Positions 42,534 to 52,153 of a stretch of 64,000 nt of DNA are shown one piece after another. Position 1 is the stretch's first letter; each line of letters starts with the position of its first letter. Source of the DNA: Paenibacillus borealis (GTDB lineage Bacteria; Bacillota; Bacilli; Paenibacillales; Paenibacillaceae); contig NZ_CP009285.1 of NCBI RefSeq assembly GCF_000758665.1, positions 1,550,001 through 1,614,000 on the forward strand. The letters are read 5' to 3'. Below the pieces are notes generated by a model, which saw nothing but the letters and a program-made list of their open reading frames with translations, was not told the origin of the DNA and did not search any database. The position numbers and the translations under genes are program-made.

Positions 42534-44900
42534 ATGATACATTCCAAGGGCAGCAAATTCTTCTGCAAGCTTCCCGGGCGGAGCCGGTGTTTGGATAATG
42601 AATGGCGGTGCGGAACTAGTAACAGAAGTAGCAACAGGAGTAACAACAGGAGTAGTGATAGTAATACATGCGGAGGTTTAGTGAGGTGCATTTTCAGATG
42701 TCTGCATAAAAATGAAGGATCTGTTTCTATTTTTCTGATCATGGTACTGGCTTTCGTATTTCTGTTCACCACTGTGCTTATAGATTACGCTCGGATTGCG
42801 GCTGTAAATGTGCAGGAGGAACGTTTGGCAAGAGCCGGGGTCCGCTCGGTGATGTCATCTTATGATATTACGTTGCGGGATAGATACGGTCTGTTCGCCT
42901 TCGGCGGAAGCGATGGTAACCAGCTGCTATCTAAGATGCTGAACGATAATCTGTATGAGAGTGGACGGGCAGATGCTTTTAATCTGCTGCCGGTAATGGT
43001 AGATTCCTCTTCGCTGGACTGGAGCCGCCCGCTGGGCAGCTATGACATCTTCCGGCGGCAGATTATCGAAGAAATGAAGTATAAAGCGCCTGTTGATTTC
43101 GCACTGGAGCTGGCAGGAAAGCTTAAACCACTGTCTGCGGCAATGACGGAGGCGTCACAGAGCACGCAGATACTGGCAGACCTGCAGCCCTTATACGAGC
43201 AGCGGGAGGAAGCATTGGAACTTATGCTGCAGAAGAGAAGGGCAGCGGCTGGCAGCGCAGTGAAACTGCAGAAGCTTCTGATGAATCCGCCTGCGGATAA
43301 TATATATCCAACTGGGCTGGGCTCCATTGCTTCTGCTGCGGATATCCCGGCAATGTATAACGATTATTTCGCCAAGTATTACGAGGACTTATTCCGTGAT
43401 ACTAAAAAACCGCCGAAGTACTCAGCTGTTCTATCGCAGTATAGAAATCAGCAATCTGATTTGATAAGCCGGATACCTGGTGTTCTGGCCGAGGTTCAGA
43501 CAGATAATAACTCCCTCTTACAGGAGGCCAGAGCAGCACTTACGAAGGCCGAGGATTTAAACCGGCAGATGAAAAGCATGCTCGATCAGTCAATTGCCGC
43601 CGCAGATACTGCCGGGAATGATCCTGCGCGGAACTGGGATATCCCGGGGAGTGCGGAAGAAATGAATTCAGAACCTCTCATGAAGCTGAGGGAACAAGCA
43701 GCAAGCCTTATTCTCACATCATCCGAGTTCATTACTATGGACAGTAATTTAGAGGGACAGGAACGGGCTGCAATGGCCCTGGAGCCTGCAGTATCCGGAT
43801 TGCCAGCCATATTGAGCGCATTATCGGAATCATCTGCAGAGTATTCAAGTATGGTTTCAGGTGTTCTGAATGCTTCAGGGATTGTTAACGGTTATATGCA
43901 GAATTATGGCGAGTATGGGTCCATCATTACAGCTGAGGCTACGCAGATTGACGCCCGCCGGACCTCGGACAGTCAGCGCAGACAAACGGAGCAACAGGCC
44001 AAAATCAAGCTTGGGGAGGCCATGAATCTGCTTGATCAGATCCGCAGTCTGGGTGAAAGTGCGGGAGAAGCCATGGAGCAGTACCGTAGTCTGCGCCAAT
44101 ACTACGAGGAGAATGTCTCCTTCAATGAGGGTATTGAGCAGGAAGCAGCAGTTACCGGGAATAGCGCCGATCAATATACTGCCGGAAAGTCATCGATGAA
44201 GAATATGGACAGCTTGTATACAGCGATGAGCAGTGTTATGGAAGGGGCCAGGGATAGATTGTATCAAACAGAATATTCAGCAATGTATTTCCGTCATTTT
44301 GATCTATCCGCGCTGACTCCGCTGGCTTCCGGTTCTGCTGAAGGATTCGGAGAACAGCTTGGGGAACAACTTGATCCTCAGGCTCAGGAGCTGGAGTATA
44401 TTCTGTATGGCTTCTATAATCCTGCAGGGAATGTAGCGGCGGCATACGGGGAGATATTTGCCCTGCGGCTTGCCGTACGGACCATGGAGGGGATGATAGA
44501 GAAAGCCGGTCTGGGCAATCCGCTGGCAGTCCTGGCTGCTGCACTTTTGTATGGAGTAGAACAGGCTGTTCAGGACATGCTTCTGCTCTGCAGGAACGGG
44601 GAGATACCCCTTTCCAAATATATGACCGCGAAGCTTACGTATCGTGATCATTTGCGGCTGTTCCTTCTGCTTCATGGAGGAGGAGAAGAACAATTGGCCC
44701 GGATGCTTGCACTTATCCGCCTGAATACCGGCACTGATCCGGCAGGTAAGTTCACGTATGCCTCAGCGGAACTCACAATGGGCCTGCCGCTGTGGTTTCT
44801 CCCTGGAGTGGTCAAGCTGGTGGATTATAGTGCAGGGCTCCCGGGTGATGTCCGGGGCAAGAACTATTTCAGGAAAGTAGGGGCCGACTTTTCTTACTGA
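42534..44900 (+). CDS. Large TadG/TadE-like pilus-associated protein
   Basis: A 788-residue protein. ATG 42534 follows a perfect GGAGGTGAT; the frame is open further upstream only as a shadow of the TadE gene. Residues 1-55 are basic and Cys-rich and include a low-complexity N-R-S-S-N-R-S-N-N-R-S-S stretch encoded by AGT/AAC/AGG repeats. Then comes N-E-G-S-V-S-I-F and a membrane helix (about 63-83), and a long helical outside domain. The Glu+5 of the processing site is replaced by Phe. A GTG at 42681 after GGAGG could start a form lacking the odd leader. Confidence 0.75.
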   Translation: MIHSKGSKFFCKLPGRSRCLDNEWRCGTSNRSSNRSNNRSSDSNTCGGLVRCIFRCLHKNEGSVSIFLIMVLAFVFLFTTVLIDYARIAAVNVQEERLARAGVRSVMSSYDITLRDRYGLFAFGGSDGNQLLSKMLNDNLYESGRADAFNLLPVMVDSSSLDWSRPLGSYDIFRRQIIEEMKYKAPVDFALELAGKLKPLSAAMTEASQSTQILADLQPLYEQREEALELMLQKRRAAAGSAVKLQKLLMNPPADNIYPTGLGSIASAADIPAMYNDYFAKYYEDLFRDTKKPPKYSAVLSQYRNQQSDLISRIPGVLAEVQTDNNSLLQEARAALTKAEDLNRQMKSMLDQSIAAADTAGNDPARNWDIPGSAEEMNSEPLMKLREQAASLILTSSEFITMDSNLEGQERAAMALEPAVSGLPAILSALSESSAEYSSMVSGVLNASGIVNGYMQNYGEYGSIITAEATQIDARRTSDSQRRQTEQQAKIKLGEAMNLLDQIRSLGESAGEAMEQYRSLRQYYEENVSFNEGIEQEAAVTGNSADQYTAGKSSMKNMDSLYTAMSSVMEGARDRLYQTEYSAMYFRHFDLSALTPLASGSAEGFGEQLGEQLDPQAQELEYILYGFYNPAGNVAAAYGEIFALRLAVRTMEGMIEKAGLGNPLAVLAAALLYGVEQAVQDMLLLCRNGEIPLSKYMTAKLTYRDHLRLFLLLHGGGEEQLARMLALIRLNTGTDPAGKFTYASAELTMGLPLWFLPGVVKLVDYSAGLPGDVRGKNYFRKVGADFSY

Positions 44901-44915
44901 AGGAGGATTGGGCGG

Positions 44916-45902
44916 ATGAAACTCTGTCTGCGGAAATCGCCGGGCCCGCGTGATGAAGGCAGCATGGTTGTAGAAGCGGCGCTGGTTCTGCCCGTGTTTC
45001 TGTTATTTGTTCTATTCCTGATCTTCATTGTGCAAATGACACTCTATTCCACGGCGCTGCAGAGCACGGTTTCCGATACGGTTAAAATCGTCTCGACGCA
45101 TATGTATCCTGCAGCTTTGGCTGCAGAGCAATGGGATGATGCAGGTAATGAGGGAGATGATGGTGCGGGTCAAAACAGCTCTGCTGGCTCTGCCTCCTCC
45201 AGTGTGTGGAGTATTCCGCGGCTGTCGCTTACCGAATGGAGCGAGAGTTATGTAAAGGAGCTTCCGGAACCTATGGAATCATGGGTCAGCGCTGCAATCC
45301 GGAAGGGAGAAGGGCCGCTGCAGAAGCTGCAGGCCGGGGCTTCCGAGACCGTACTGGATGCAGGACTTAAGCCTATGCTGAAGCCGTATATTTCCTCGGA
45401 CTGGCTTGAATACAGCCGGATTCATGTGTCCAATGTTACCGTCCCTGATCTGAATAAAGGAACGCATCCCTACTTCGGACTGGTAGTAAGCTATGATTTG
45501 CCGATGAAGGTCCCGTTCTTGAACCAAAAGATTGTACTTGAGGCCAGTGCAGTCGAACGCTTGTGGATCGGCAACACAGATGTATCCGGAGAAGGCAATG
45601 CTGCCGGACCTGATGAAGAAACCGGCACCATAATCATCTTGGAGAAGCCTAATCCGGGCGTGGCGAATCATCAGGGCAGGATAAAGGTCAAGGTGCCTCC
45701 CGGTGCTTCGGCGAACCTATCCATTTTTTACAAAAGCGGTCAGAGCACGGCCAAATATCTGGGCTGGAAGCAGGCGGATGAGAACGGATATATCGAATGG
45801 GAATGGAAGATAGGCGTAAATACTACGCCGGGCACCTGGCCTTTCGTGATCTGTCTGGCTGACGGCACCAGCTTGGAGGCTAGTTTTACAGTTGTGAAAT
45901 GA
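44916..45902 (+). CDS. TadE-like pseudopilin
   Basis: A 328-residue protein with the site D-E-G-S-M-V-V-E-A (Glu at +5) followed by a membrane helix (A-L-V-L-P-V-F-L-L-F-V-L). The outside domain ends in an Ig-like region (about 230-328) with G-T-W-P-F-V-I-C-L. Probably a minor pilin or assembly factor of the canonical Tad system, processed by the peptidase encoded next. GAAGGAGG precedes it. Confidence 0.85.
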   Translation: MKLCLRKSPGPRDEGSMVVEAALVLPVFLLFVLFLIFIVQMTLYSTALQSTVSDTVKIVSTHMYPAALAAEQWDDAGNEGDDGAGQNSSAGSASSSVWSIPRLSLTEWSESYVKELPEPMESWVSAAIRKGEGPLQKLQAGASETVLDAGLKPMLKPYISSDWLEYSRIHVSNVTVPDLNKGTHPYFGLVVSYDLPMKVPFLNQKIVLEASAVERLWIGNTDVSGEGNAAGPDEETGTIIILEKPNPGVANHQGRIKVKVPPGASANLSIFYKSGQSTAKYLGWKQADENGYIEWEWKIGVNTTPGTWPFVICLADGTSLEASFTVVK

Positions 45903-45929
45903 CTGAAGTTTACGGGAAGGGGAGTGCGG

Positions 45930-46442
45930 ATGACAGAATGGGCTTTTTGGGGTTGTCTGCCGTTCCTGACAGCAGCATTGTTCACGGATATCCGCTGGAT
46001 GAGAATTCCTAACTGGATCACATTACCGGCACTGATTGCGGGAATTACTCTGCAGATGATCATGAGTGGCTGGCATGGACTGCTATTATCCCTGTGCGGT
46101 GCGGGGGCAGGGTTTCTGCTGCTGCTGATCATGTATTTCATCGGGGCGGTGGGTGCCGGAGATGTTAAACTTTTTGCCGGAATTGGTGCCTGGACTGGTG
46201 TATTGTTCTCACTGCAGGTAATTGTGTATTCCGTGCTGCTAGGAGCGGTTGTCGGCTGGATTATTATTCTTTTCAGAGGGGAAGCAGGCCGGAGGGTGCG
46301 CGGTTTGATAAGCAGAACAGCGGGATTTCTGCTGCTCCGTAATGCGGATATGCTCCATAAAGGGCCGGGGGGTGATCTGCTCAGGTTTCCCTTTATGCTG
46401 GCTGTTTTCCCGGGATTTATCTGTGCGTATTATTATTTCTGA
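45930..46442 (+). CDS. tadV: TadV/CpaA prepilin peptidase (A24 family)
   Basis: A 170-residue polytopic membrane protease that cuts Flp and TadE-type leaders. The two catalytic aspartates lie in F-T-D-I-R-W-M-R-I-P-N and in G-A-G-D-V-K-L-F. ATG 45930 stands six bases after GGGGAG; GTG 45924 is in frame but lies against the site. It is the only prepilin peptidase visible in the window. Confidence 0.92.
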   Translation: MTEWAFWGCLPFLTAALFTDIRWMRIPNWITLPALIAGITLQMIMSGWHGLLLSLCGAGAGFLLLLIMYFIGAVGAGDVKLFAGIGAWTGVLFSLQVIVYSVLLGAVVGWIIILFRGEAGRRVRGLISRTAGFLLLRNADMLHKGPGGDLLRFPFMLAVFPGFICAYYYF

Positions 46443-46483
46443 CTTGAGGTTTGTAGTTTTACAGCTCTGGAGGTGAAGGTAAC

Positions 46484-48184
46484 TTGTTTGGACTGGAACG
46501 TGATTTCGTGCAGCAGGACGGGATAACGATGCTGCTTGGTAAGCCTGAGGGATTGGCGGCGGGGGAGCTTAACATGGTACAGGCCCGCATGCTGATGAAC
46601 ACCGGTATTCCGCATCATTTGCGGCTGCTGCTTAGAGAGATAGACCTGCAGGTGACGCTGGAATATACCGTAGCAAGACGAAAAATGCTAGGGACTCTGC
46701 TCAAAAGTGAAAGGCTAAGTATGCTGGAATTCTTCGGATTGCTGCTGCAGATCGCTGTAGGAATGGAGGAAGGGCGCCTGTATATGCTGCGTGCAGAGCA
46801 ATACGTATTGCATGAAGACTACATCTTCATTGAGGGTCCGCTAAGCAGTGGAAAAGTGTTCCTGACGTACCTTCCACTGGAGTACACAGAAGCAGCTGCA
46901 CGTCCGGGGGAGTCATTGAGATCGCTGATCATGACTTTTATGGCTGCCATCCATGAGTTGTCCGGCGATGGAATGCAGAGGCTGATGCAATACTGCGGGG
47001 AGGAGGCTTTCACTCCTGCGGGGCTCAAGGAACTATTGGCAGAATTGCTGACTGGGGCAGAAAATCACAGGGTTCATCCTGAAGCCATGGAGCTGGCTCC
47101 ACAAGGTAAGCTGGCTGGGGCGGCTGCTCCGTCAGCAGACAGAATGGAACAGCCCCTGCCCCGTATTCTGGAAGAGCCGAAGACGGCTATCCCGGGGAGA
47201 TCTGCCTTCGTTTGGGATCAGGGGGATAAGGATACAGTGTCTCCTGCTCCTGGACAGACCCCGGATCAGGTTCCGTGGAGAGGCGGTACACCGCGGCTTA
47301 AGCGGAAGGAGGGAGGGGCAACCGGAGAACAACCGGTGCCTGATATAGCTGAACAAGCCCTCCAAGCTGAGGACAGAGCGTCATCATACAGAACGTATAT
47401 TGTACTTGGTGCAGTGCTGTGCGATGCGGTGTTATGGAAGTTCCTCTATTTAAATAATCCCAGCATGCTTTGGCTCACTGTCTGTGCAGCAGCAACTCTG
47501 GGGCTGGCAGCGATATGCTGGATGGTGTGGAGCGGAAGGATTGCCCGGGGCGGATCTGAGGAAGAAGAGGAATTTCCGGAGGAGGGGGAGGAGAACAAGA
47601 AGGGGGCAAGCCGGAAGCTGAGAAATGAGCTGGAATGGGATTTTGGCAGAAATCCGGTAGTTTCTCTCCGGCCCTCTATTCCAGCCCCCCTGCGTTCAGA
47701 ACAAGAATTATCTGCTGAAGCCCCTTATCCAAGGGGGGCAACGGCAGGCAGACAAGGTACAAACCCGGGGATTGCCGAGGGCCGGTTTCAGGTGAAAGAA
47801 CCGCTTGCAGCCACAGCGCTGCTTATACGGGAACCGGAACAGGTTAATGGGAGCGCGCCCCCATTAACCGGGCGGGCAGTACCTTATCTGGAGAGGCGTG
47901 ATCCGGATGACGGCGGAACTCCTGAAAGAATTGAACTAAACCGCCCCAGCTTCATTATTGGCCGCTCTTCTGAGGTGGCCCAGTATGTAGAGAAATCTGA
48001 AGGGGCGTCGCGGGTACACGCTGAAATATCCAGAAGCTCCGGCGGGTATATCCTCAAGGATCTGGACTCCAGAAACGGTACACTGCTTGCTGGTGAGGTT
48101 ATGGTTCCATATAAAGAGTATCCGTTGACTGAAGGAACTATGTTTACAATTGTTAAGGGCTGCTATACGTTTCGTACAGCCTGA
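46484..48184 (+). CDS. FHA-domain membrane protein with kinase-like N-terminal region
   Basis: A 566-residue protein starting at TTG 46484 after GGAGGTGAAGG. Residues 1-190 form a globular domain whose pattern (L-R-A-E-Q-Y-V-L-H-E-D-Y-I-F-I) recalls a degenerate protein-kinase lobe, as in DUF6382 or EssB-type pseudokinases. A Pro-rich linker, two membrane helices (about 303-350) and a C-terminal FHA domain follow (about 484-566, with G-R-S-S, S-R-V-H-A-E-I and D-S-R-N-G-T). FHA domains bind phosphothreonine, so phospho-signalling to the pilus machine is likely. Last gene of the canonical Tad operon. Confidence 0.82.
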   Translation: MFGLERDFVQQDGITMLLGKPEGLAAGELNMVQARMLMNTGIPHHLRLLLREIDLQVTLEYTVARRKMLGTLLKSERLSMLEFFGLLLQIAVGMEEGRLYMLRAEQYVLHEDYIFIEGPLSSGKVFLTYLPLEYTEAAARPGESLRSLIMTFMAAIHELSGDGMQRLMQYCGEEAFTPAGLKELLAELLTGAENHRVHPEAMELAPQGKLAGAAAPSADRMEQPLPRILEEPKTAIPGRSAFVWDQGDKDTVSPAPGQTPDQVPWRGGTPRLKRKEGGATGEQPVPDIAEQALQAEDRASSYRTYIVLGAVLCDAVLWKFLYLNNPSMLWLTVCAAATLGLAAICWMVWSGRIARGGSEEEEEFPEEGEENKKGASRKLRNELEWDFGRNPVVSLRPSIPAPLRSEQELSAEAPYPRGATAGRQGTNPGIAEGRFQVKEPLAATALLIREPEQVNGSAPPLTGRAVPYLERRDPDDGGTPERIELNRPSFIIGRSSEVAQYVEKSEGASRVHAEISRSSGGYILKDLDSRNGTLLAGEVMVPYKEYPLTEGTMFTIVKGCYTFRTA

Positions 48185-48233
48185 CTAAGACTGGCCGGGT
48201 CTCCGAAGAAGTTGTGTGACAACATCAGTCAGC

Positions 48234-49136
48234 CTATTGGGATTTCAGCTGTTCAAGCGCGGGCTGCAGGGTTGGATAGGTGAACGTGAAGCCGTTATTA
48301 ACAGCTTTGGAGGGAAGCACGCGTTGTCCCTCAAGCAGAATTTCCGACAGCTCGCCTACAGCGGTCTTCAGCAGAAATGCCGGAATGGGGAACCAATGCG
48401 GACGACGGTAGACTTTGCCGATCATTCTTCCGAACTGTTCATTCGTTACCGGCTGCGGTGCAGTGGCATTGACAGGACCCTCTATCCCGGGATGAAGAAT
48501 GCAGAATTCAATTAGCCGGATGATATCCGTCAGGTGAATCCAGGACAGCCACTGCTTGCCGCTGCCGATTCTGCCGCCGAAGCCAAGGGAGTAAGGCAGC
48601 TTCATTTTGGGAAAAGCGCCGCTCTCATTGCCCAGGACAACGCCTGTGCGCAGTTTGACCAGCCGTAAGCCGGAATATGCTTCATCGGCAGCTTCTTCCC
48701 AGTTCTTGACGACTTCTGAAGGGAAGTCCACGACACGGGTTGGTGAGGATTCATTATAGGTATCCTGCAGTGAAGTGCCGTAAATGGCGACAGCAGAGGA
48801 CTGGACGACCACCTGAGGCTTATGCTGCAGTGAGTTCAGCAGATTACCTGCCGCGGCAACGGTTTCAAGCCGGGATTTCATAATTGCCTGCTTGCCGTCA
48901 GGTGTCCAGCGCTGGCTGAGTGAAGCACCGGCAAGATTGATCAATGCATCCGCGCCCTCGGCAGCTTCAGGGTTTGATTCGAGGCTGTCCCAGGTAAGAT
49001 AGCTTAGACCCGGATGAGACAATGGATTCTCCGGAAGCTTGCGGCCGACACTGATAAGCTGATGTCCGCTTTGCAGCCAGTATTCGGTCAGCTCGCTGCC
49101 AATGAAGCCACTGCCTCCGCAAATGATATATTTCAT
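48234..49136 (-). CDS. NAD(P)-dependent epimerase, TIGR01777 family
   Basis: A 300-residue SDR-type protein. The Rossmann motif G-G-S-G-F-I-G is at residues 8-14. The family traits I-N-L-A-G-A-S-L, Q-S-S-A-V-A-I-Y-G and W-I-H-L-T-D-I-I are visible, with the extra C-terminal DUF1731-like part (L-L-E-G-Q-R-V-L-P). Similar to the YfhF/SulA-like family; substrate unknown. Convergent with the Tad FHA gene. Confidence 0.92.
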   Translation of the reverse strand: MKYIICGGSGFIGSELTEYWLQSGHQLISVGRKLPENPLSHPGLSYLTWDSLESNPEAAEGADALINLAGASLSQRWTPDGKQAIMKSRLETVAAAGNLLNSLQHKPQVVVQSSAVAIYGTSLQDTYNESSPTRVVDFPSEVVKNWEEAADEAYSGLRLVKLRTGVVLGNESGAFPKMKLPYSLGFGGRIGSGKQWLSWIHLTDIIRLIEFCILHPGIEGPVNATAPQPVTNEQFGRMIGKVYRRPHWFPIPAFLLKTAVGELSEILLEGQRVLPSKAVNNGFTFTYPTLQPALEQLKSQ

Positions 49137-49186
49137 AGGGATAACTCCTATTCTGGACGCCCGGTGATGAAGTTACTTGTTACTGT

Positions 49187-49651
49187 TTATTTGACCAGAT
49201 GCTTGTAAGGTGTGTAGTCGATGCCGTTCTTTTCCAGGAAGGTGACCAGGAAACGGTTGTCGCGCCGTGGTGTGGCCACAATGTATCCTTTAATGCAGTG
49301 CTCACGGGTTACCTCTGAAGCATTGCTCTCCACGGCAATTCTGCCGATCTCGGCAGCAATCGAATGTTTGGCAATGTCGCGGAAAGGGCCCGGTACCGGC
49401 TGTACCAGCTGGTCCAGAAAAGCCTTCATCTCGTCGCTCCAGAGCGGACGGCTGCGTTCTACCCAGTAATTCTGCCAGTCTAGCTTGGATTTGCCGTCAG
49501 CCTTGGGCAGCACCTTCAGAAATTTGCGGAACATAAAATAGCCGCCGATGCACATACAGCCCAGCAGTAAAAAGGTCCAAAATGCGATGGAATTCATAAA
49601 CCAGTTGCTCGGAGCTACAGATAATAAGCTTGAGGGTGAATGAAAATGCAT
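49187..49651 (-). CDS. YneK-like DUF2621 membrane protein
   Basis: A 154-residue protein with one membrane helix (about 18-38) and a cytoplasmic domain containing L-D-W-Q-N-Y-W-V-E-R-S-R-P-L-W and V-T-R-E-H-C-I-K-G-Y-I-V-A-T-P. This fits the Bacillus YneK family (DUF2621); function unknown. I chose ATG 49651, as GGCGGTG precedes it; the frame runs 11 codons further upstream. Confidence 0.8.
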   Translation of the reverse strand: MHFHSPSSLLSVAPSNWFMNSIAFWTFLLLGCMCIGGYFMFRKFLKVLPKADGKSKLDWQNYWVERSRPLWSDEMKAFLDQLVQPVPGPFRDIAKHSIAAEIGRIAVESNASEVTREHCIKGYIVATPRRDNRFLVTFLEKNGIDYTPYKHLVK

Positions 49652-49822
49652 GGATACACCGCCTTTGACAATGATGATTGTCACTTTCCATTTACTTATC
49701 TAGAGTATAGCGTATTTGTAAAGTTTTGCGAAGCGGAAGCGGCCTTCTGGGGCTTGCCTAGATTTATTTTCCCGATCACGGTAGAATAAGGGTTAATTCG
49801 TGAAGGAAAGAGGGAAATAGGC

Positions 49823-50950
49823 ATGCTGAAAATAGGTTCACATGTGTCCTGCGCGGACAAGGGTCTTCTGAGCGCGGCCAATGAAGCAAATGAGTACGGA
49901 TCCACCTCGTTTATGATATATACGGGAGCGCCGCAAAATACGCGCCGTAAGCCGATTGAATCGATGTTCCCTGAGGAAGGGAAGCTGGCTATGGCGCAGA
50001 ATGGTGTCGAGGAGATCGTGGTTCACGCTCCTTATATTATTAACCTGGGCTCCTACAAAGAAAGCACCTACCAGCTGGCAGTTGATTTCCTGCAGGAGGA
50101 GATCCGCCGTACCCATGCGCTTGACGTTAAGCATATTGTCCTGCATCCGGGTGCATTTACCGATAAGGATGCCGAATATGGCATTCAGCGTATTGCAGAC
50201 GGACTAAATGAGGTCCTTGGCGGTACGAACGAGACGGAAGTGCATATTGCCCTGGAAACGATGGCCGGCAAGGGAACAGAGGTCGGGCGCAGCTTCGAGG
50301 AGATTGCTTCCATTATCGATAAGGTCGTACATAATGAGCGCTTGTCCATTTGTCTCGACACTTGTCATATTCATGATGCCGGATACGATATCGTGGGCGA
50401 TCTGGATGGTGTACTGAAGAAATTTGACGACACTATCGGCCTGGGACGTCTAGGCGTTATCCACATTAATGACAGCAAGAACCCGCGCGGAGCGGGCAAA
50501 GACCGCCATACTCCAATCGGCTCAGGTTATATTGGTTTTGAGACGATCAATAATGTCGTACACCATGAAGCACTGGCAGGTCTGCCGTTCATTCTGGAGA
50601 CACCGTGGATTGGCAAGGATGCGAAGAAGCTTCGTCCGATGTATGAAGTAGAGATTGCTCTGCTGCGCGGCAATGTGGCTGAACGTTTCGGGGCGGAATT
50701 CCTGTCGGAGCTGGAAGAGCTGCATGCTTTTTTTACCAAGCAGGAGCTGGATTCCCGCCGCTATGTGCTTGATGTATGGGAACTGCTGAAGAATGACGCC
50801 AAAGCCAAAAAAGCCGATCCCCGTGAACCGCTCGAACGTCTCTATGATCAAGTAATTGCTGCCGGATTATTCCCTCAGCTTAGTGAGGAAGCCGTCAATC
50901 ACCGGCTGATCGCCTGGCTGGCAGGCAAACAGCTGCTGGTGAACGCTTAA
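49823..50950 (+). CDS. nfo: Endonuclease IV (AP endonuclease) with C-terminal extension
   Basis: A 375-residue zinc-dependent apurinic/apyrimidinic endonuclease for base-excision repair. The metal-site motifs are in place: [43 protein letters not shown] and D-R-H-T-P-I-G-S-G. The catalytic barrel ends near residue 280; about 90 further residues, mostly helical, are not part of the usual 280-300-residue enzyme. AAAGAGGG is upstream of the ATG. Confidence 0.95.
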   Translation: MLKIGSHVSCADKGLLSAANEANEYGSTSFMIYTGAPQNTRRKPIESMFPEEGKLAMAQNGVEEIVVHAPYIINLGSYKESTYQLAVDFLQEEIRRTHALDVKHIVLHPGAFTDKDAEYGIQRIADGLNEVLGGTNETEVHIALETMAGKGTEVGRSFEEIASIIDKVVHNERLSICLDTCHIHDAGYDIVGDLDGVLKKFDDTIGLGRLGVIHINDSKNPRGAGKDRHTPIGSGYIGFETINNVVHHEALAGLPFILETPWIGKDAKKLRPMYEVEIALLRGNVAERFGAEFLSELEELHAFFTKQELDSRRYVLDVWELLKNDAKAKKADPREPLERLYDQVIAAGLFPQLSEEAVNHRLIAWLAGKQLLVNA

Positions 50951-50996
50951 TCAAACAACAGATTGCGCAAGCAGATGAGAGGATGGACGGAGAATT

Positions 50997-51893
50997 ATGG
51001 AATTACATGTGAAAAGGGAACATTCATCAGGCGGGCAATATCCGGACCGGGCGCGTATGCTCATTTCCTGTCCTGACGGGCCGGGGATTGTAGCGGCGGT
51101 GTCACATTTCTTGTACCAGCACGGTGCAAACATTGTGCAGTCGGATCAATATACGATGGACCCGGACGGCGGAATGTTTTTTATGAGAGTGGAGTTTGAC
51201 CTGCCTAAGCTGGATGAACGGCTGGAAGAGGTGCGTACGATCTTCGGCGGCGTTGCCGAGCGCTTCAAGATGAACTGGCAGATCTTCAATGTAAGCCATA
51301 AGAAGCGTCTGGCGATCTTTGTATCCAAAGAGGATCACTGTCTGGTAGAGCTGCTCTGGCAGTGGCAGGCCGGTGATCTGGATGCGGACATCGCTCTGGT
51401 GGTCAGTAACCACACAGACATGCAGGCTTATGTTGAGTCTTTCGGTATTCCATTCCATCATATCCCGGTTACAGCGGATACGAAGGAAGCAGCCGAGAAA
51501 CGTCAGCTTGAGGTGATCGGTGATGACATCGATGTGATCATTCTGGCCCGGTATATGCAGATCATCTCCCCTTCGTTCATCGAGCATTACCGGCACCGGA
51601 TTATCAATATCCACCATTCGTTCCTGCCGGCATTCGTCGGCGGCAAGCCGTACGCCCAGGCGTATCAGCGCGGGGTTAAGATCATCGGTGCTACTGCCCA
51701 CTATGTAACCGAAGAGCTGGACGGCGGTCCGATTATCGAGCAGGACGTGCAGCGGGTCAGCCACAGCGATGATGTGAACGAGCTTAAGCGCATTGGACGT
51801 ACCATTGAACGGGTAGTTCTGGCCCGTGCGGTGAAATGGCATATTGAGGACAGGATCCTCGTGCATCATAATAAGACGGTTGTGTTTAATTAA
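50997..51893 (+). CDS. purU: Formyltetrahydrofolate deformylase
   Basis: Hydrolyses 10-formyltetrahydrofolate to formate and tetrahydrofolate, balancing one-carbon and purine supply. The 298-residue protein has an N-terminal ACT domain (about 18-90, S-C-P-D-G-P-G-I-V-A) and a formyltransferase domain with I-N-I-H-H-S-F-L-P, G-A-T-A-H-Y-V and E-L-D-G-G-P-I-I. Full length, with all key residues present. The ATG has only a weak site (GGACGGAG). Confidence 0.95.
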   Translation: MELHVKREHSSGGQYPDRARMLISCPDGPGIVAAVSHFLYQHGANIVQSDQYTMDPDGGMFFMRVEFDLPKLDERLEEVRTIFGGVAERFKMNWQIFNVSHKKRLAIFVSKEDHCLVELLWQWQAGDLDADIALVVSNHTDMQAYVESFGIPFHHIPVTADTKEAAEKRQLEVIGDDIDVIILARYMQIISPSFIEHYRHRIINIHHSFLPAFVGGKPYAQAYQRGVKIIGATAHYVTEELDGGPIIEQDVQRVSHSDDVNELKRIGRTIERVVLARAVKWHIEDRILVHHNKTVVFN

Positions 51894-51908
51894 TTCTTTT
51901 AACCACTC

Positions 51909-51975
51909 TGGTAAAAGTCAGGAAACAAACGGAACGCGGATGTTCATGACATCCTTCCGGCCTGATTTTTACCGG
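51909..51975 (+). terminator. Large hairpin downstream of purU
   Basis: TGGTAAAAGTCAGG (51909-51922) pairs with CCTGATTTTTACC (51961-51973) with one wobble, enclosing GGATGT/ACATCC. The A/T tracts lie within the stem, as in bidirectional terminators. Confidence 0.6.
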
Positions 51976-52085
51976 AACCCATCTTCAGCCGGGAGCTTCT
52001 CCCGCAGCCTCTAGCTATACAAACAACCTCACAGTAATAATCTAATACACTTCTCACCATTACAGGTAAAAAAGCATTTTACCGG

Positions 52086-52116
52086 CATTTTGGATCTTAA
52101 GCCAAAATGTATTTTG
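52086..52116 (+). promoter_or_regulatory. Leader hairpin before the third Tad-like locus
   Basis: CATTTTGG (52086-52093) pairs with CCAAAATG (52102-52109), followed by TATTTTGT. It lies 40 bases before the first gene of the locus, so it may be an attenuator-like element, paralleling the leader terminator of the canonical Tad locus. In 51976-52085 I see no further feature. Confidence 0.45.
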
Positions 52117-52153
52117 TTATGTGCAGATTTCACATTCAAAGGGGGTAAAAGGC

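Noticed and set aside
51102..51869. Minus-strand frame of 255 codons opposite purU
   Set aside because: Antisense to a fully conserved enzyme gene.
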